Assembly: GCA_902479065.1 (NCBI GenBank)
Contig: CABSNM010000005.1
Coordinates: forward strand, 1-64,000
Length of the DNA stretch: 64,000 nt
Origin: an uncultured Collinsella sp.
GTDB taxonomy: Bacteria > Actinomycetota > Coriobacteriia > Coriobacteriales > Coriobacteriaceae
Reading direction: 5' to 3'
Shown one piece after another: positions 1 to 8,268 of this stretch. Below the pieces are notes generated by a model. It made no database searches, had not been told where the DNA came from, and saw nothing but the letters and a program-made list of their open reading frames with translations. The first letter of the stretch is position 1. Every line of letters begins with the position of its first letter. The position numbers were made by a program, and so were the translations under genes.

Positions 1-26
1 GGCCCGTGGGTTATACCCTAAGAGCA

Positions 27-49
27 AACCACCCTTTTTAAGGGTGGTT
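27..49. repeat. Perfect 10-bp inverted repeat
   Basis: AACCACCCTT and AAGGGTGGTT pair perfectly around a TTT loop. No T-run follows on either strand, so it is not a textbook terminator, but it could end the gene that lies left of the window. Positions 50-246 hold nothing else I can support. Confidence 0.55.
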
Positions 50-246
50 CTGATTCACGTCACCTTGTCACAAATGCGACCCGCTCGCTGGCGTTGCCAA
101 AACATCGATGTAGTCATTGGGGACGTTCTTAAACGACTATCCAACGGATATTGCGCACGTGGCTCGCATGACAGCCGTCTCTTTTATGTTTCCTTTAGCC
201 GTCGCTGTCTAGGATGGGGGTTAGTCGACAGGAAGGGAGCACCGGG

Positions 247-411
247 ATGGACGATGCGAGCGAGCGCGCGATTGAAGAGGACATGCTCGATCAGTTCAAT
301 TACTTTGACGATGAGGACGAGGAGCTGATTGACCGTCGCGAGCCAGCGCCGCTTGATTCCTTTGATCTGGTCGATGAAGAGGCTGATGAGGTTGAGGACG
401 AATCAGTGTAG
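247..411 (+). CDS. Small, very acidic hypothetical protein (54 aa)
   Basis: The ATG at 247 is preceded by a strong ribosome-binding site (AGGAAGGGAG, 231-240), so I prefer it to the in-frame ATG at 214. The product is dominated by Asp and Glu, with a first acidic run around residues 21-27 and a second near the C-terminus, and has no Cys and no membrane segment. I do not recognise a family. It lies 45 bases ahead of the ThrE-like exporter gene on the same strand and may be co-transcribed with it. A role as a small acidic regulator or chaperone-like protein would be a guess. The good RBS, start and acidic bias argue for a real gene. Confidence 0.5.
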   Translation: MDDASERAIEEDMLDQFNYFDDEDEELIDRREPAPLDSFDLVDEEADEVEDESV

Positions 412-456
412 CCCCTACAGCCTCCGCACCTTGACTCGCTGCTTTCGAGAGCCCCC

Positions 457-1815
457 ATGCACCACGGTGTCCGTGCCGGCGCGCTCCATATGAAAACTGA
501 CTGGCGACAGATCGTGACCGCGGGCGATGAGCTTGCCGTCGATGCACCTCTTACCGACAAATCATCCATCATCTGCCGCACCGGTATGCTTATGCTCGCG
601 AGCGGAACGGGTGCCTGGCGTGTACGCGATACCATGAATCGCGTCGCCGCCGTACTCGGTGTCACCGTCCACGTTGACTTAAGTCTCCTGTCGTTTGAGT
701 GCACCTGCATCGAAGGCGGCCACTGCTTTAACGAGGTTGTCAGCCTGCCCACAACGGGCGTCAATACCCATCGCATTTGGATGATGGAGAGCTTCCTCAA
801 GGAAATCGAGACATACGGCCGCCGTTTTACGGTGCATGAGTATCACGAGATGCTCAAGACCGTCGAGAGCTCAAAACCTGATTACGCGCCTTGGCAACAG
901 GGCCTTGCGGCGGCCTGCGCCTGCGGCGCCTTTGTCTTTTTACTTGGTGGCGGTCCCATTGAGATGGCATGTGCGTTCGTGGGCGCGGGCGTCGGCAACT
1001 TTGCCCGCTCTCATATCCTCAAGCAGGGCCTCGGCCAGTTTAGCGCGTTGACGTTTGGTGTCGCGCTGGCCTGCATCTCGTATTTGCTGGCGTTGCTCGG
1101 CCTTGGCCAGGTCATTCCGGGGGCAATGTCGCACCAAGAAGGCTATATTGGTGCCATGCTCTTTGTGATTCCCGGCTTTCCCCTTATTACGGCAGGCCTC
1201 GACATCGCAAAGCTCGATATGCGAAGCGGCATCGAGCGTCTTTCGTATGCTGTGTCAATTATTGTGATGGCGACCCTCGTAGGTTGGATGGTTGCCGAAT
1301 GTGTGGGGCTGGCGCCGGATGACTTCGCCCCGCTCGGCCTCTCGCCGTTGGCTCTTACGCTCTTGCGCATACTGATGAGCTTTATCGGTGTATTTGGCTT
1401 CTCGGTTATGTTCAACAGCCCGGTAAAGATGGCCGCGGCGGCCGGTCTGATCGGCGCCGTGTCCAATACCTTGCGCCTTACGCTCGTCGATGCGCCAACG
1501 ATGCTTCCTTTCCTGGGCCTGAGCGCAGGCATGCCTCCCGAGGCGGCTGCATTTATCGGGGCGCTCGTATCGGGCCTGCTGGCAAGCCTGGCAGAAATCA
1601 AGCTCACCTACCCACGTATCGCCCTCACGGTGCCATCGATTGTCATTATGGTGCCGGGCTTGTACCTGTATCGTTCGATGTATTACATGTGCACCTTCGA
1701 CACGGTCAATATGCTCGGCTGGTTTGTGCGCGCGGTGCTCATCGTGGCGTTTCTGCCCGTTGGCTTGGGCGTGGCGCGTACGCTCACCGACCCTCGCTGG
1801 CGCCACACCAGCTAA
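457..1815 (+). CDS. Threonine/serine exporter family (ThrE-like) membrane protein
   Basis: The protein of 452 residues has the two-part build of the ThrE/DUF1212 family, which exports threonine and serine across the cytoplasmic membrane in actinobacteria. A soluble N-terminal part (about residues 1-145) carries the family's mixed beta region near 'SLPTTGVNTHRIW'. It is followed by about ten hydrophobic segments from residue 150 on, and the last third matches the ThrE_2 (DUF3815) type of helices. The start at 457 is uncertain: a second in-frame ATG at 490 gives MKTDWRQ, and neither has a strong ribosome-binding site. The substrate is inferred from the family only. The stop codon is directly followed by a short palindromic repeat. 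Confidence 0.8.
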   Translation: MHHGVRAGALHMKTDWRQIVTAGDELAVDAPLTDKSSIICRTGMLMLASGTGAWRVRDTMNRVAAVLGVTVHVDLSLLSFECTCIEGGHCFNEVVSLPTTGVNTHRIWMMESFLKEIETYGRRFTVHEYHEMLKTVESSKPDYAPWQQGLAAACACGAFVFLLGGGPIEMACAFVGAGVGNFARSHILKQGLGQFSALTFGVALACISYLLALLGLGQVIPGAMSHQEGYIGAMLFVIPGFPLITAGLDIAKLDMRSGIERLSYAVSIIVMATLVGWMVAECVGLAPDDFAPLGLSPLALTLLRILMSFIGVFGFSVMFNSPVKMAAAAGLIGAVSNTLRLTLVDAPTMLPFLGLSAGMPPEAAAFIGALVSGLLASLAEIKLTYPRIALTVPSIVIMVPGLYLYRSMYYMCTFDTVNMLGWFVRAVLIVAFLPVGLGVARTLTDPRWRHTS

Positions 1816-1848
1816 TTGGTACAAGGGGGACAGGTTACTTTGCACCAA
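1816..1848. repeat. GGGGACAGG-type short palindrome (REP-like), copy 1
   Basis: TTGGTACAAG and CTTTGCACCAA form imperfect arms around a core containing GGGGGACAGG. The element starts at the base after the stop codon of the ThrE-like gene and reads GGGGACAGG in the gene's direction. Related copies lie at 27714, 30427, 33450, 33505, 60037 and 61851. Short extragenic palindromes of this kind are known in many bacteria, some tied to REP-associated transposases. Confidence 0.7.
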
Positions 1849-1851
1849 ATG

Positions 1852-1918
1852 AGTTGCGGTGAAATAGGGACTGAATTGCTGCTTAAAGGGTCAAAACAGT
1901 TCGCATTCCACCGCAACT
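1852..1918. repeat. Hairpin element family C, copy 1
   Basis: AGTTGCGGTG (1852-1861) pairs with CACCGCAACT (1909-1918), and the inner part contains CTTAAAGGGTCAAAACAG. The copy at 44997-45063 has the same outer arm and a related loop (CTGAAGGTCCAAGCAG). The remaining spacer up to 2128 holds a palindrome (1970-1989, ACGAAGCGCATGCGTTTCGT) and a terminator, with no gene seen. Confidence 0.65.
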
Positions 1919-2033
1919 TATGGGGTCGGGGGATTATCGGTGCCCTGCATCTTCATAAACTCAACGCTTACGAAGCGCATGCGTTTCGTGCTAGGCTGGT
2001 TCCACCACATAAGTAGTCGCAGACGCGCGTACC

Positions 2034-2085
2034 ACGGGCGGGCGAGATGAAGTTCCAACAGCTCCATCTTGCCCGCCCGTTTTTG
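2034..2085 (+). terminator. Intrinsic terminator or leader attenuator upstream of the DUF2798 gene
   Basis: ACGGGCGGGCGAGATG pairs with CATCTTGCCCGCCCGT (16 pairs, one G-T) and runs into TTTTTG. It lies 220 bases after the ThrE-like gene and only about 45 bases before the next start codon. It could therefore end upstream transcription or act as a leader attenuator. Confidence 0.7.
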
Positions 2086-2128
2086 TTGCGTGGCGCCGCG
2101 GTACAACACAGAGAGGAATCTGCCCTTT

Positions 2129-2677
2129 ATGCCTATCAACAAACGAGAGAGCCTGCTGTTCACCTTTATCATGTGCTTTTGCATGGTGCTCTGGATGAGC
2201 ATCTACAACGTTGCCCTGCAGCACGGGGCCATCAACGGCGAGGTCGTTGCCGCTGCGTGGCTCGGCTTCCCCGTTGCCTACATTTTTGCCATGTGCTGCG
2301 ACTGGTTCGTCGCCAGCCCGCTCGCCAAGGGTTTCGCCTTTAAGTACTTGGTCACGCCGGGCAAGAGCTCGCCACTTGCCATGACGCTCGCCGTCAGCTC
2401 CTGCATGGTCGTTCCCATGGTCATCATCATGTCGCTGTACGGTGCCTGCGAGGGTCTGACGCACATGCCCGGCGGCATCCTTGCGAACCTGTATTCCGTG
2501 CCCGCGATCTGGATGATCAACATCCCGCATAATTTTGTGATGGCGCTGCCGTGGAACCTTTTGGTAGCCGGTCCGATTTCCCACTTCGTCTTCCGTCGCG
2601 CCTTCCCTGTGGGGACGGTTTTCGAGGAGGAGCATGCCGAGCTCTTGGAGCAGGCTATGGCTCCTGAGTGCGAGTAG
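2129..2677 (+). CDS. DUF2798-family integral membrane protein
   Basis: The 182-residue protein has four strongly hydrophobic segments (about residues 8-28, 38-57, 84-105 and 130-152). They are arranged as two similar halves, as in DUF2798 proteins, whose function is unknown. The start MPINKRES is preceded by GAGAGGA at 2111-2117. An earlier in-frame ATG at 2069 would read through the terminator hairpin, so it was not chosen. The C-terminal tail is short and acidic. It stands alone between two terminators, so it is probably a single-gene unit. I see no motif that suggests a substrate. Confidence 0.75.
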   Translation: MPINKRESLLFTFIMCFCMVLWMSIYNVALQHGAINGEVVAAAWLGFPVAYIFAMCCDWFVASPLAKGFAFKYLVTPGKSSPLAMTLAVSSCMVVPMVIIMSLYGACEGLTHMPGGILANLYSVPAIWMINIPHNFVMALPWNLLVAGPISHFVFRRAFPVGTVFEEEHAELLEQAMAPECE

Positions 2678-2843
2678 CTCGCTTAGGGATCTGCTGAGCG
2701 CGGGCGACTTGCTTGGTTGGAGCCCTAAGCGTGGATAGCTCTCTCGGCGACATCGCGGGCGTGAGCGGTGCGCATGACCGGAGGGCCCGTGCTGCTCCGT
2801 TGCCCGACGTGCTAGCGCGCAGAACAATCTGTTGGTGCATTCG

Positions 2844-2876
2844 GCGGCTGCTGAAGCGTTTCGGCAGCCGCTTTTT
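2844..2876 (+). terminator. Intrinsic terminator
   Basis: GCGGCTGCTGAA pairs with TTCGGCAGCCGC (one G-T pair) and is followed by TTTTTAT. It closes the DUF2798 unit. The 160 bases between the stop codon and this hairpin show no gene. Confidence 0.8.
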
Positions 2877-2889
2877 ATACGGAGTTTAA

Positions 2890-2908
2890 ATACAACAGTC
2901 TGTTGTAT
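2890..2908. promoter_or_regulatory. Palindromic operator, probable TetR site
   Basis: ATACAACAG and CTGTTGTAT are perfect 9-base arms around a single T. The palindrome lies 51-69 bases before the activase gene, whose downstream partner encodes a TetR regulator. If TATATC (2921-2926) is the -10 box, the palindrome covers the -35 region, a position that fits repression. Binding by that regulator is inferred. Confidence 0.7.
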
Positions 2909-2958
2909 TACGTAGAGTGGTATATCTCTAGCGGGAAAAATGCGAGAGACGGAGCATT

Positions 2959-5900
2959 ATGGCGTTGCTAGTAGGACTGGACGTAGGGTCGACGACGACC
3001 AAAGTTTACGCGATGCACGAGGATATGACCGAGGCGTGGTGGGGATATCGCCGCCACGGGGCGTGTCAGACAGCGAGCGTGCGCGCCATGCTCGGCGAGC
3101 TCGCCGAGCGCTTTCCCCATGAGTCGCTGCGCGTTGCGGTGACCGGCTCGGGTGCGCGCGATATCGCGACCGCGCTGGGTGCCTCGTACGTTCAGGAGGT
3201 GGTCGCCAACGCGCTCGCGATCAGCAGGTTCTATCCGCAGACGCGCTGCGCCATCGAGCTGGGCGGCCAAGACGCCAAGATGATCTTCTTCCGCACCAAC
3301 GATAAGGGAGACATCGAGGTTGCCGACATGCGCATGAACGGCTCGTGCGCAGGCGGTACCGGTGCATTTATCGACGAGATGGCAAAGCTCATGGGGGTCG
3401 GCACCGAATCGGGCGAGTTCGAGCAGCTCGCAAGCCGGGGAACGACCGTCCACGAGGTCTCGGGCCGCTGCGGCGTGTACGCAAAGACCGATATCCAGCC
3501 GCTGCTCAACGAGGGCATTCCTACCACCGACCTGGCGCTTTCGGCGCTTCACGCGGTCGCCCGCCAAACGATCGGCGGTCTGGCCCAGGGTATCGACATC
3601 GAGCCGCCGGTAATCTTCGAGGGCGGTACGCTCGCCTACAACCCCACGCTGGTCCGCGTGTTCCGGGAGCAACTGAATCTATCGGACGATCAGGTTATCG
3701 TCCCGCGCGATCCGCAGATCATGGTCGCGCGCGGTGCCGCCCTGTCGCTGACCGACATGTTCGCATCGTCCCAACCGATCGACCTTCCCGACGCTTTTGT
3801 CCGGCTGGATAAGCTCGAGACGGTCGCGCCCGCAAGCGGGGAGGGACGTCTTGCCCAGCCCTTTTTTGCCACACCTGCCGAGCAGGCGGATTTTACGGCA
3901 CGCCATGGCAAAGAGACGCCGGCAAAGGGTCCGGATGCGTATGCGCCCGGAGAAACGGTGCGTGTGGCGCTCGGTATCGATTCGGGGAGCACGACGACCA
4001 AGTTCGCCCTGGTCGATGAGGCGGGTGAGCTTGTCGATTCGTTCTACGCGTCTAATAACGGCAGACCGCTCGACGTCGCCCAACAGGGTCTTGTCAGCTT
4101 GAAGAACCGCTGGGAGACAGCGGGAGTCACGCTTGCGATCGATGCCGTGGGCACCACGGGATACGGCGAGGAGCTTTTCGCGCGCGCGTTCCACGCCGAC
4201 TACTATACGGTCGAGACGGTCGCGCACGCCCGCGCCGCGTGCGCATGCGTTCCCGATGCGACCTTCGTGCTCGACATCGGCGGACAGGATATGAAGGCCA
4301 TCTGGCTCAACCACGGCGTGCTGACCGATATCGTCGTCAACGAGGCGTGCTCTGCGGGCTGCGGCTCGTTCCTCGAGGGTTTTGCCAAAAACCTCGGAAT
4401 AGCCGTTGAGGATATCGCGACCGAGGCATTTTCGTCTAAAGCCCCCGCCGTTCTCGGCAGCCGCTGCACGGTGTTCATGAACAGCAGCGTCGTTTCCGAG
4501 CAGCGGCGCGGTAAGGGTCCGAGCGACATCATGGCCGGTCTCTGCCGTTCGATTATCGAGAACGTGTTCACCAAGGTCATTCGCGTTTCAAATCTCAACC
4601 GTCTGGGCGACAAAGTCGTCGTCCAGGGCGGCACGTTCCGAAACGACGCGGTGCTGCGCGCATTCGAGCAGTATCTGGGCAAACCCGTCACGCGTGCGCC
4701 CCACCCGGGGCTGATGGGCGCTATCGGTATCGCCCTGCTCGCGCGCGAGGAATGCCGCAAGGGCGACGCCGGCACGTCGTTTATCGGGCTCGATGCCGTG
4801 GAGCGCTTCGAGCATCGCGAGTTCGGCGGCGTTACCTGCCGTCGGTGCAACAACCGCTGCCAGCGCGCGGTCGTGGCGTTTGGCGACGGCTCGCTTTACG
4901 TCACGGGCAATCGCTGCCCGCGCGGCGGCGCCATCTCATGGGATGAGCTCGTGCGCAAGGTTCCCGCGGCGGAGGAGCTGCGTCCGCAGGGTGCTTGCGA
5001 GGCACAGGCGCCCGGCACGGGGCGCGACCGGACCGCGGCTGCCCCCAATCTCTTTGTCGACCGCGAGAAGCTGCTGTTCGAGTCGTGCCCCACGGTTCCC
5101 GTCTGCGGGGGGCGCGATGTCACGATCGGCATTCCCCGTGTGCTCGAGTTCTGGGACACCATGCCGTTCTGGTCGACGTTCTTCAGCACGCTCGGCTTTA
5201 AGGTGCGCGTCTCGGGACGCAGCACCAAGGCGATGTACGAGCGCGGTCTGGCGCACGTCACATCCGACACCGTGTGCTTCCCGGCCAAGCTCGTCCACGG
5301 GCACATCCGCAATCTCGTCGACGCCGGCGTCGACCGCATCTTCATGCCCATCATCACGACGGTGCCCACCGAAAACACCGCCTCTACCAGCGAGTGGATG
5401 TGCGCCGTCGTAAAGGGATACCCCTACGTGATGCGCAATTCCGATAACCCGGAGGAGCGTTTCGGCGTTCCGTTCGATACGCCGCTGTTCCACTGGTACG
5501 ACGAGGGCGACCGAAACCGCCAGCTCAAGGCGTGGTGCAAGGAGACCTTCGATATCGATGCCGACCTGGTTGCCAAGGCGACCGAGCAGGCGGACCGCGC
5601 GCAGCAGACGTTTGAGAACCAGCTGCAGCTGCGCGGCAGGCAGGTGCTCGAGAACCTGCGCGAGGACGGCGGCTACGCGGTGGTGATCGCTTCGCGCCCG
5701 TACCACAACGACCCGCTGGTCAACCACGGGCTGCCCAAGCTCTTCTCTGAGCGCGGCATCCCCGTGCTGACGCCCGATGCGGTGCCGGGGGTCTGCAACG
5801 TCGACCTTTCCAACAGCCGCATCGACATCGTGAACAACTACCATGCGCGCATGCTGTCGTGCGCGGTCATCGTCGCATCGACGCCCGAGCTCGAGCTCGT

Positions 5901-7398
5901 GCAGATGGGCAGCTTCGGCTGCGGCCACGATGCGTATCTCACCGACGAGATCGCGCGCATGATGGGCGAGATGGGCTCCAAGGTTCCGATGATGATCAAG
6001 CTCGATGAGAGCGACGTCGCCGGTCCCATGGGCATTCGCGTGCGTTCGTTTATCGAGTCGGTCAACCGTCGTCGCGCGGAGGAGCGTGCCGAGGGCGCCC
6101 GGGTGCACGCGGTCCATCCGCTCGACGACCCGTATAAGGTCAAGTACACCAAGCGCGACCGGCACGACAAGATCGCGCTGGTCCCCAACACCTCCCATGC
6201 GTTCTGCAGGCTCATGACCGCGGCGATGCGCAATCAGGGCGTGCGCGCCGAGGCCCTTGATATCGGGCGCGAGGATGCCATCCGCCTGGGCAAACGCTAT
6301 GTGCACAACGACATCTGCTTCCCCGCGCAAATCGTGATCGGCGAGGCGCTCGCGGCACTCGAGAGCGGTAAGTACGACCCGCACGACGTCGCCGTGGTGA
6401 CTGGCAAGTATATCGGCGACTGCCGCCTGACGCACTACATGCCCCTGCTGCGCCGCGCGCTCGACGACGCGGGATACGACTATGTCCCGGTGCTCACCAA
6501 CGACGACGTCGATGCCCACAATGCGCATCCGGGCTTCAAGCTCGGCCTTGGCCCGAGCATCCAGATCGCCTACGGTCTTCCCATGATCGATGCCCTCGAG
6601 GCCATGCTTAGGCGCATCCGTCCCTACGAGCTCGAGAAGGGCGCGGCGGACGCTGCGTTCGACCGCGCGCTCGATGAGGTTATCGAGGGCATGGAGCGCT
6701 CCGGGCTGAGAGGCCAGGCGACGGGCTTCAAACGCGCGCTTGCGATCATGGACGCCGTTCCGTACGACCGCTCGAACCCGCATCCGACCGTTCTCATCGT
6801 GGGCGAGTACCTGCTCAATTTCCATCTCGGCGCCAACCACGAGATCGAGCGCTACCTCGAGGACAACGGGCTCGAGGTCATCGAGGCGCGCATGACCGAC
6901 GTGATCCGCAAGACCTATTTCTACAAGCATGCGCAGTCGCGCGAGTTCCACGTCGACCTGTCGCTGCCCGAAAAGGCCTGGTACGCCACGGCGGACAACC
7001 TGTTCGAGCTCGCGCACGACCGTTGCGACCGCCTGGGCGCGGCGAGCCCGCTCTACGAGCCGCCGACGCGCATGCCCGAGCTCGTGCGCGCGAGCGATAA
7101 GATCCTGCACCATACGTTCGATGCGGGCGAGGGCGTGCTGATTCCGGCGGAGATCCTCGAGCACGCCAAGCGCGGCTGCCGCAACTTCGTGATCCTGCAG
7201 CCGTTCGGGTGTCTGCCCAACCATGTCGTGGGGCGCGGGCTCATCCATGCGCTCAAGGAGCGGTATCCCACGGCGCAGTTCCTGCCGCTCGACTACGATC
7301 CCGACGTGAGCTTCGCCAACGTGGAGAACCGTCTTCAGATGCTCATCATGAACGCCAAGGCGCAGGGGTGCGGTGAGGCGCATGGCGAGACCGCGTAA
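2959..7398 (+). CDS. Giant acyl-CoA dehydratase activase-related protein (two BcrAD/BadFG ATPase domains plus DUF2229 region)
   Basis: This 1,479-residue protein joins two ASKHA-type activase ATPase domains. The first starts at residues 5-15 (GLDVGSTTTK) with Cys130 in NGSCAGGTG. The second starts near residue 337 (ALGIDSGSTTTK) with Cys464 and Cys468 in CSAGCG. In the HgdC/BcrA family such Cys residues hold a [4Fe-4S] cluster, and ATP hydrolysis drives a low-potential electron into a 2-hydroxyacyl-CoA dehydratase. A Cys cluster C-x2-C-x3-C follows at residues 627-634. A DUF2229/CoA-dehydratase-component-like region starts near residue 720 and runs to the end. Large proteins of this build are common in strict anaerobes, but their partner is mostly unknown; no dehydratase subunits are nearby. 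It overlaps the TetR gene by 17 bases and sits behind a palindromic operator. Confidence 0.85.
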   Translation: MALLVGLDVGSTTTKVYAMHEDMTEAWWGYRRHGACQTASVRAMLGELAERFPHESLRVAVTGSGARDIATALGASYVQEVVANALAISRFYPQTRCAIELGGQDAKMIFFRTNDKGDIEVADMRMNGSCAGGTGAFIDEMAKLMGVGTESGEFEQLASRGTTVHEVSGRCGVYAKTDIQPLLNEGIPTTDLALSALHAVARQTIGGLAQGIDIEPPVIFEGGTLAYNPTLVRVFREQLNLSDDQVIVPRDPQIMVARGAALSLTDMFASSQPIDLPDAFVRLDKLETVAPASGEGRLAQPFFATPAEQADFTARHGKETPAKGPDAYAPGETVRVALGIDSGSTTTKFALVDEAGELVDSFYASNNGRPLDVAQQGLVSLKNRWETAGVTLAIDAVGTTGYGEELFARAFHADYYTVETVAHARAACACVPDATFVLDIGGQDMKAIWLNHGVLTDIVVNEACSAGCGSFLEGFAKNLGIAVEDIATEAFSSKAPAVLGSRCTVFMNSSVVSEQRRGKGPSDIMAGLCRSIIENVFTKVIRVSNLNRLGDKVVVQGGTFRNDAVLRAFEQYLGKPVTRAPHPGLMGAIGIALLAREECRKGDAGTSFIGLDAVERFEHREFGGVTCRRCNNRCQRAVVAFGDGSLYVTGNRCPRGGAISWDELVRKVPAAEELRPQGACEAQAPGTGRDRTAAAPNLFVDREKLLFESCPTVPVCGGRDVTIGIPRVLEFWDTMPFWSTFFSTLGFKVRVSGRSTKAMYERGLAHVTSDTVCFPAKLVHGHIRNLVDAGVDRIFMPIITTVPTENTASTSEWMCAVVKGYPYVMRNSDNPEERFGVPFDTPLFHWYDEGDRNRQLKAWCKETFDIDADLVAKATEQADRAQQTFENQLQLRGRQVLENLREDGGYAVVIASRPYHNDPLVNHGLPKLFSERGIPVLTPDAVPGVCNVDLSNSRIDIVNNYHARMLSCAVIVASTPELELVQMGSFGCGHDAYLTDEIARMMGEMGSKVPMMIKLDESDVAGPMGIRVRSFIESVNRRRAEERAEGARVHAVHPLDDPYKVKYTKRDRHDKIALVPNTSHAFCRLMTAAMRNQGVRAEALDIGREDAIRLGKRYVHNDICFPAQIVIGEALAALESGKYDPHDVAVVTGKYIGDCRLTHYMPLLRRALDDAGYDYVPVLTNDDVDAHNAHPGFKLGLGPSIQIAYGLPMIDALEAMLRRIRPYELEKGAADAAFDRALDEVIEGMERSGLRGQATGFKRALAIMDAVPYDRSNPHPTVLIVGEYLLNFHLGANHEIERYLEDNGLEVIEARMTDVIRKTYFYKHAQSREFHVDLSLPEKAWYATADNLFELAHDRCDRLGAASPLYEPPTRMPELVRASDKILHHTFDAGEGVLIPAEILEHAKRGCRNFVILQPFGCLPNHVVGRGLIHALKERYPTAQFLPLDYDPDVSFANVENRLQMLIMNAKAQGCGEAHGETA

Positions 7399-8071
7399 GG
7401 ACGCCGATGCGCCCGATGCGCGCACCCGTATCATCGAGGCGTTTTGGGAGCTCATCGAGAACAACAGCATCTTCGAGCTGTCGGTTGGCGAGGTGACCCG
7501 CGCCGCCCAGTGCAATCGCGGAACGTTTTACTACTATTTTCACGATTTCGATGAACTCGTCGCCATCGCCATGACCCAGCTGCTGCAGGATAACGAGCTT
7601 ATCACCGATGCCCTCTGGCATTTTTCGAGCGAGGGCGACCTTTCGGCGTTCGACCGGCGCGACGTCCGCTGCCTGCTGCGGCGCATCGTCATCACCATGA
7701 GGGCGGGTGCCGCCGAGCAGGTCGTGCAGGGCATCCATACGATCATCATCGACCGCGTGAGAGAGATCGTCCACCCCGACGGAGAAGAGCTCAAGGCAGA
7801 TTCGAGCTTTGCGGTGGGCTTTCTGGTCTCGGGCATCATGGGCTTTGTGATGGCGGTCGGCTTTGCCCGGGAGGGCGGCGAGGAGATAGACCTCGAGCAG
7901 CTGGGGGACAGCGCGTGCGCGTACCTGAGGGCGGTCGCCATGCAGACGGTTGAAACGGTCGCGCAAGTCGAGGGCGTCGATACATCCGAGCTGCTCGAAC
8001 GCGTCTCCAAGGAGGCCGATGCCTATCGCGCATCGCGTGCGACGAGTCCCGACGTGGTGAAAGACGTCTAG
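7382..8071 (+). CDS. TetR-family transcriptional regulator
   Basis: The 229-residue protein starts MARPRKDADAP and has a typical TetR DNA-binding domain in residues 10-60: a helix (TRIIEAFWELIEN), then SVGEVTRAAQCNRGTFYYYF. The rest is a helical ligand-binding domain without a recognisable specificity. Its start lies inside the 3' end of the activase gene (17-base overlap), so both must be one transcript. The perfect palindrome at 2890-2908 at the head of that transcript is the obvious candidate binding site, giving autoregulation together with the activase. The inducer is unknown. A start at 7373 (MRRMARP) is also open. Confidence 0.9.
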   Translation: MARPRKDADAPDARTRIIEAFWELIENNSIFELSVGEVTRAAQCNRGTFYYYFHDFDELVAIAMTQLLQDNELITDALWHFSSEGDLSAFDRRDVRCLLRRIVITMRAGAAEQVVQGIHTIIIDRVREIVHPDGEELKADSSFAVGFLVSGIMGFVMAVGFAREGGEEIDLEQLGDSACAYLRAVAMQTVETVAQVEGVDTSELLERVSKEADAYRASRATSPDVVKDV

Positions 8072-8180
8072 GGTTTCTCTTGCGGGGCGCCCGTCGCGCA
8101 TCGCGCGGTGAGTCCCGCGATGCGGTCATAACCTGCATTCATGTGAGCCGGGTTTATAGATATTCCTCCAGCTGTTAACA

Positions 8181-8232
8181 TATACTCCATATGGGTAAAG
8201 AGACCAAAGCGCTGCCGCGGGGCGGCGCTTTG
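8181..8232 (+). promoter_or_regulatory. clpC promoter region with 5' leader hairpin
   Basis: TATACT at 8181-8186 is a good -10 box; the -35 is weak. Just after the expected start point, CAAAGCGCTGCC (8205-8216) pairs with GGCGGCGCTTTG (8221-8232) around GCGG, with one mismatch. No T-run follows, so it is a stable leader hairpin rather than a terminator. Confidence 0.45.
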
Positions 8233-8268
8233 CGTTTGAAAAAACTAGCTCGTCTAAGAGGAACTAGC

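Noticed and set aside
44..328. 94-codon plus-strand frame at the left edge
   Set aside because: Overlaps the better supported acidic ORF (247-411), lacks an RBS and has an Arg/Ser-rich random composition.
1920..2085. Possible small RNA ending at the hairpin 2034-2085
   Set aside because: A palindrome at 1970-1989 and a terminator are present, but I could not find a convincing promoter, so the hairpin was listed only as terminator or attenuator.
2678..2843. Possible gene between the DUF2798 gene and the activase operon
   Set aside because: Only minus-strand frames with Arg/Ala-rich products and no RBS; nothing supportable.
4936..7515. Long minus-strand frame across the activase gene
   Set aside because: Shadow of a GC-rich gene; composition is Arg/His/Val-rich with no family pattern.
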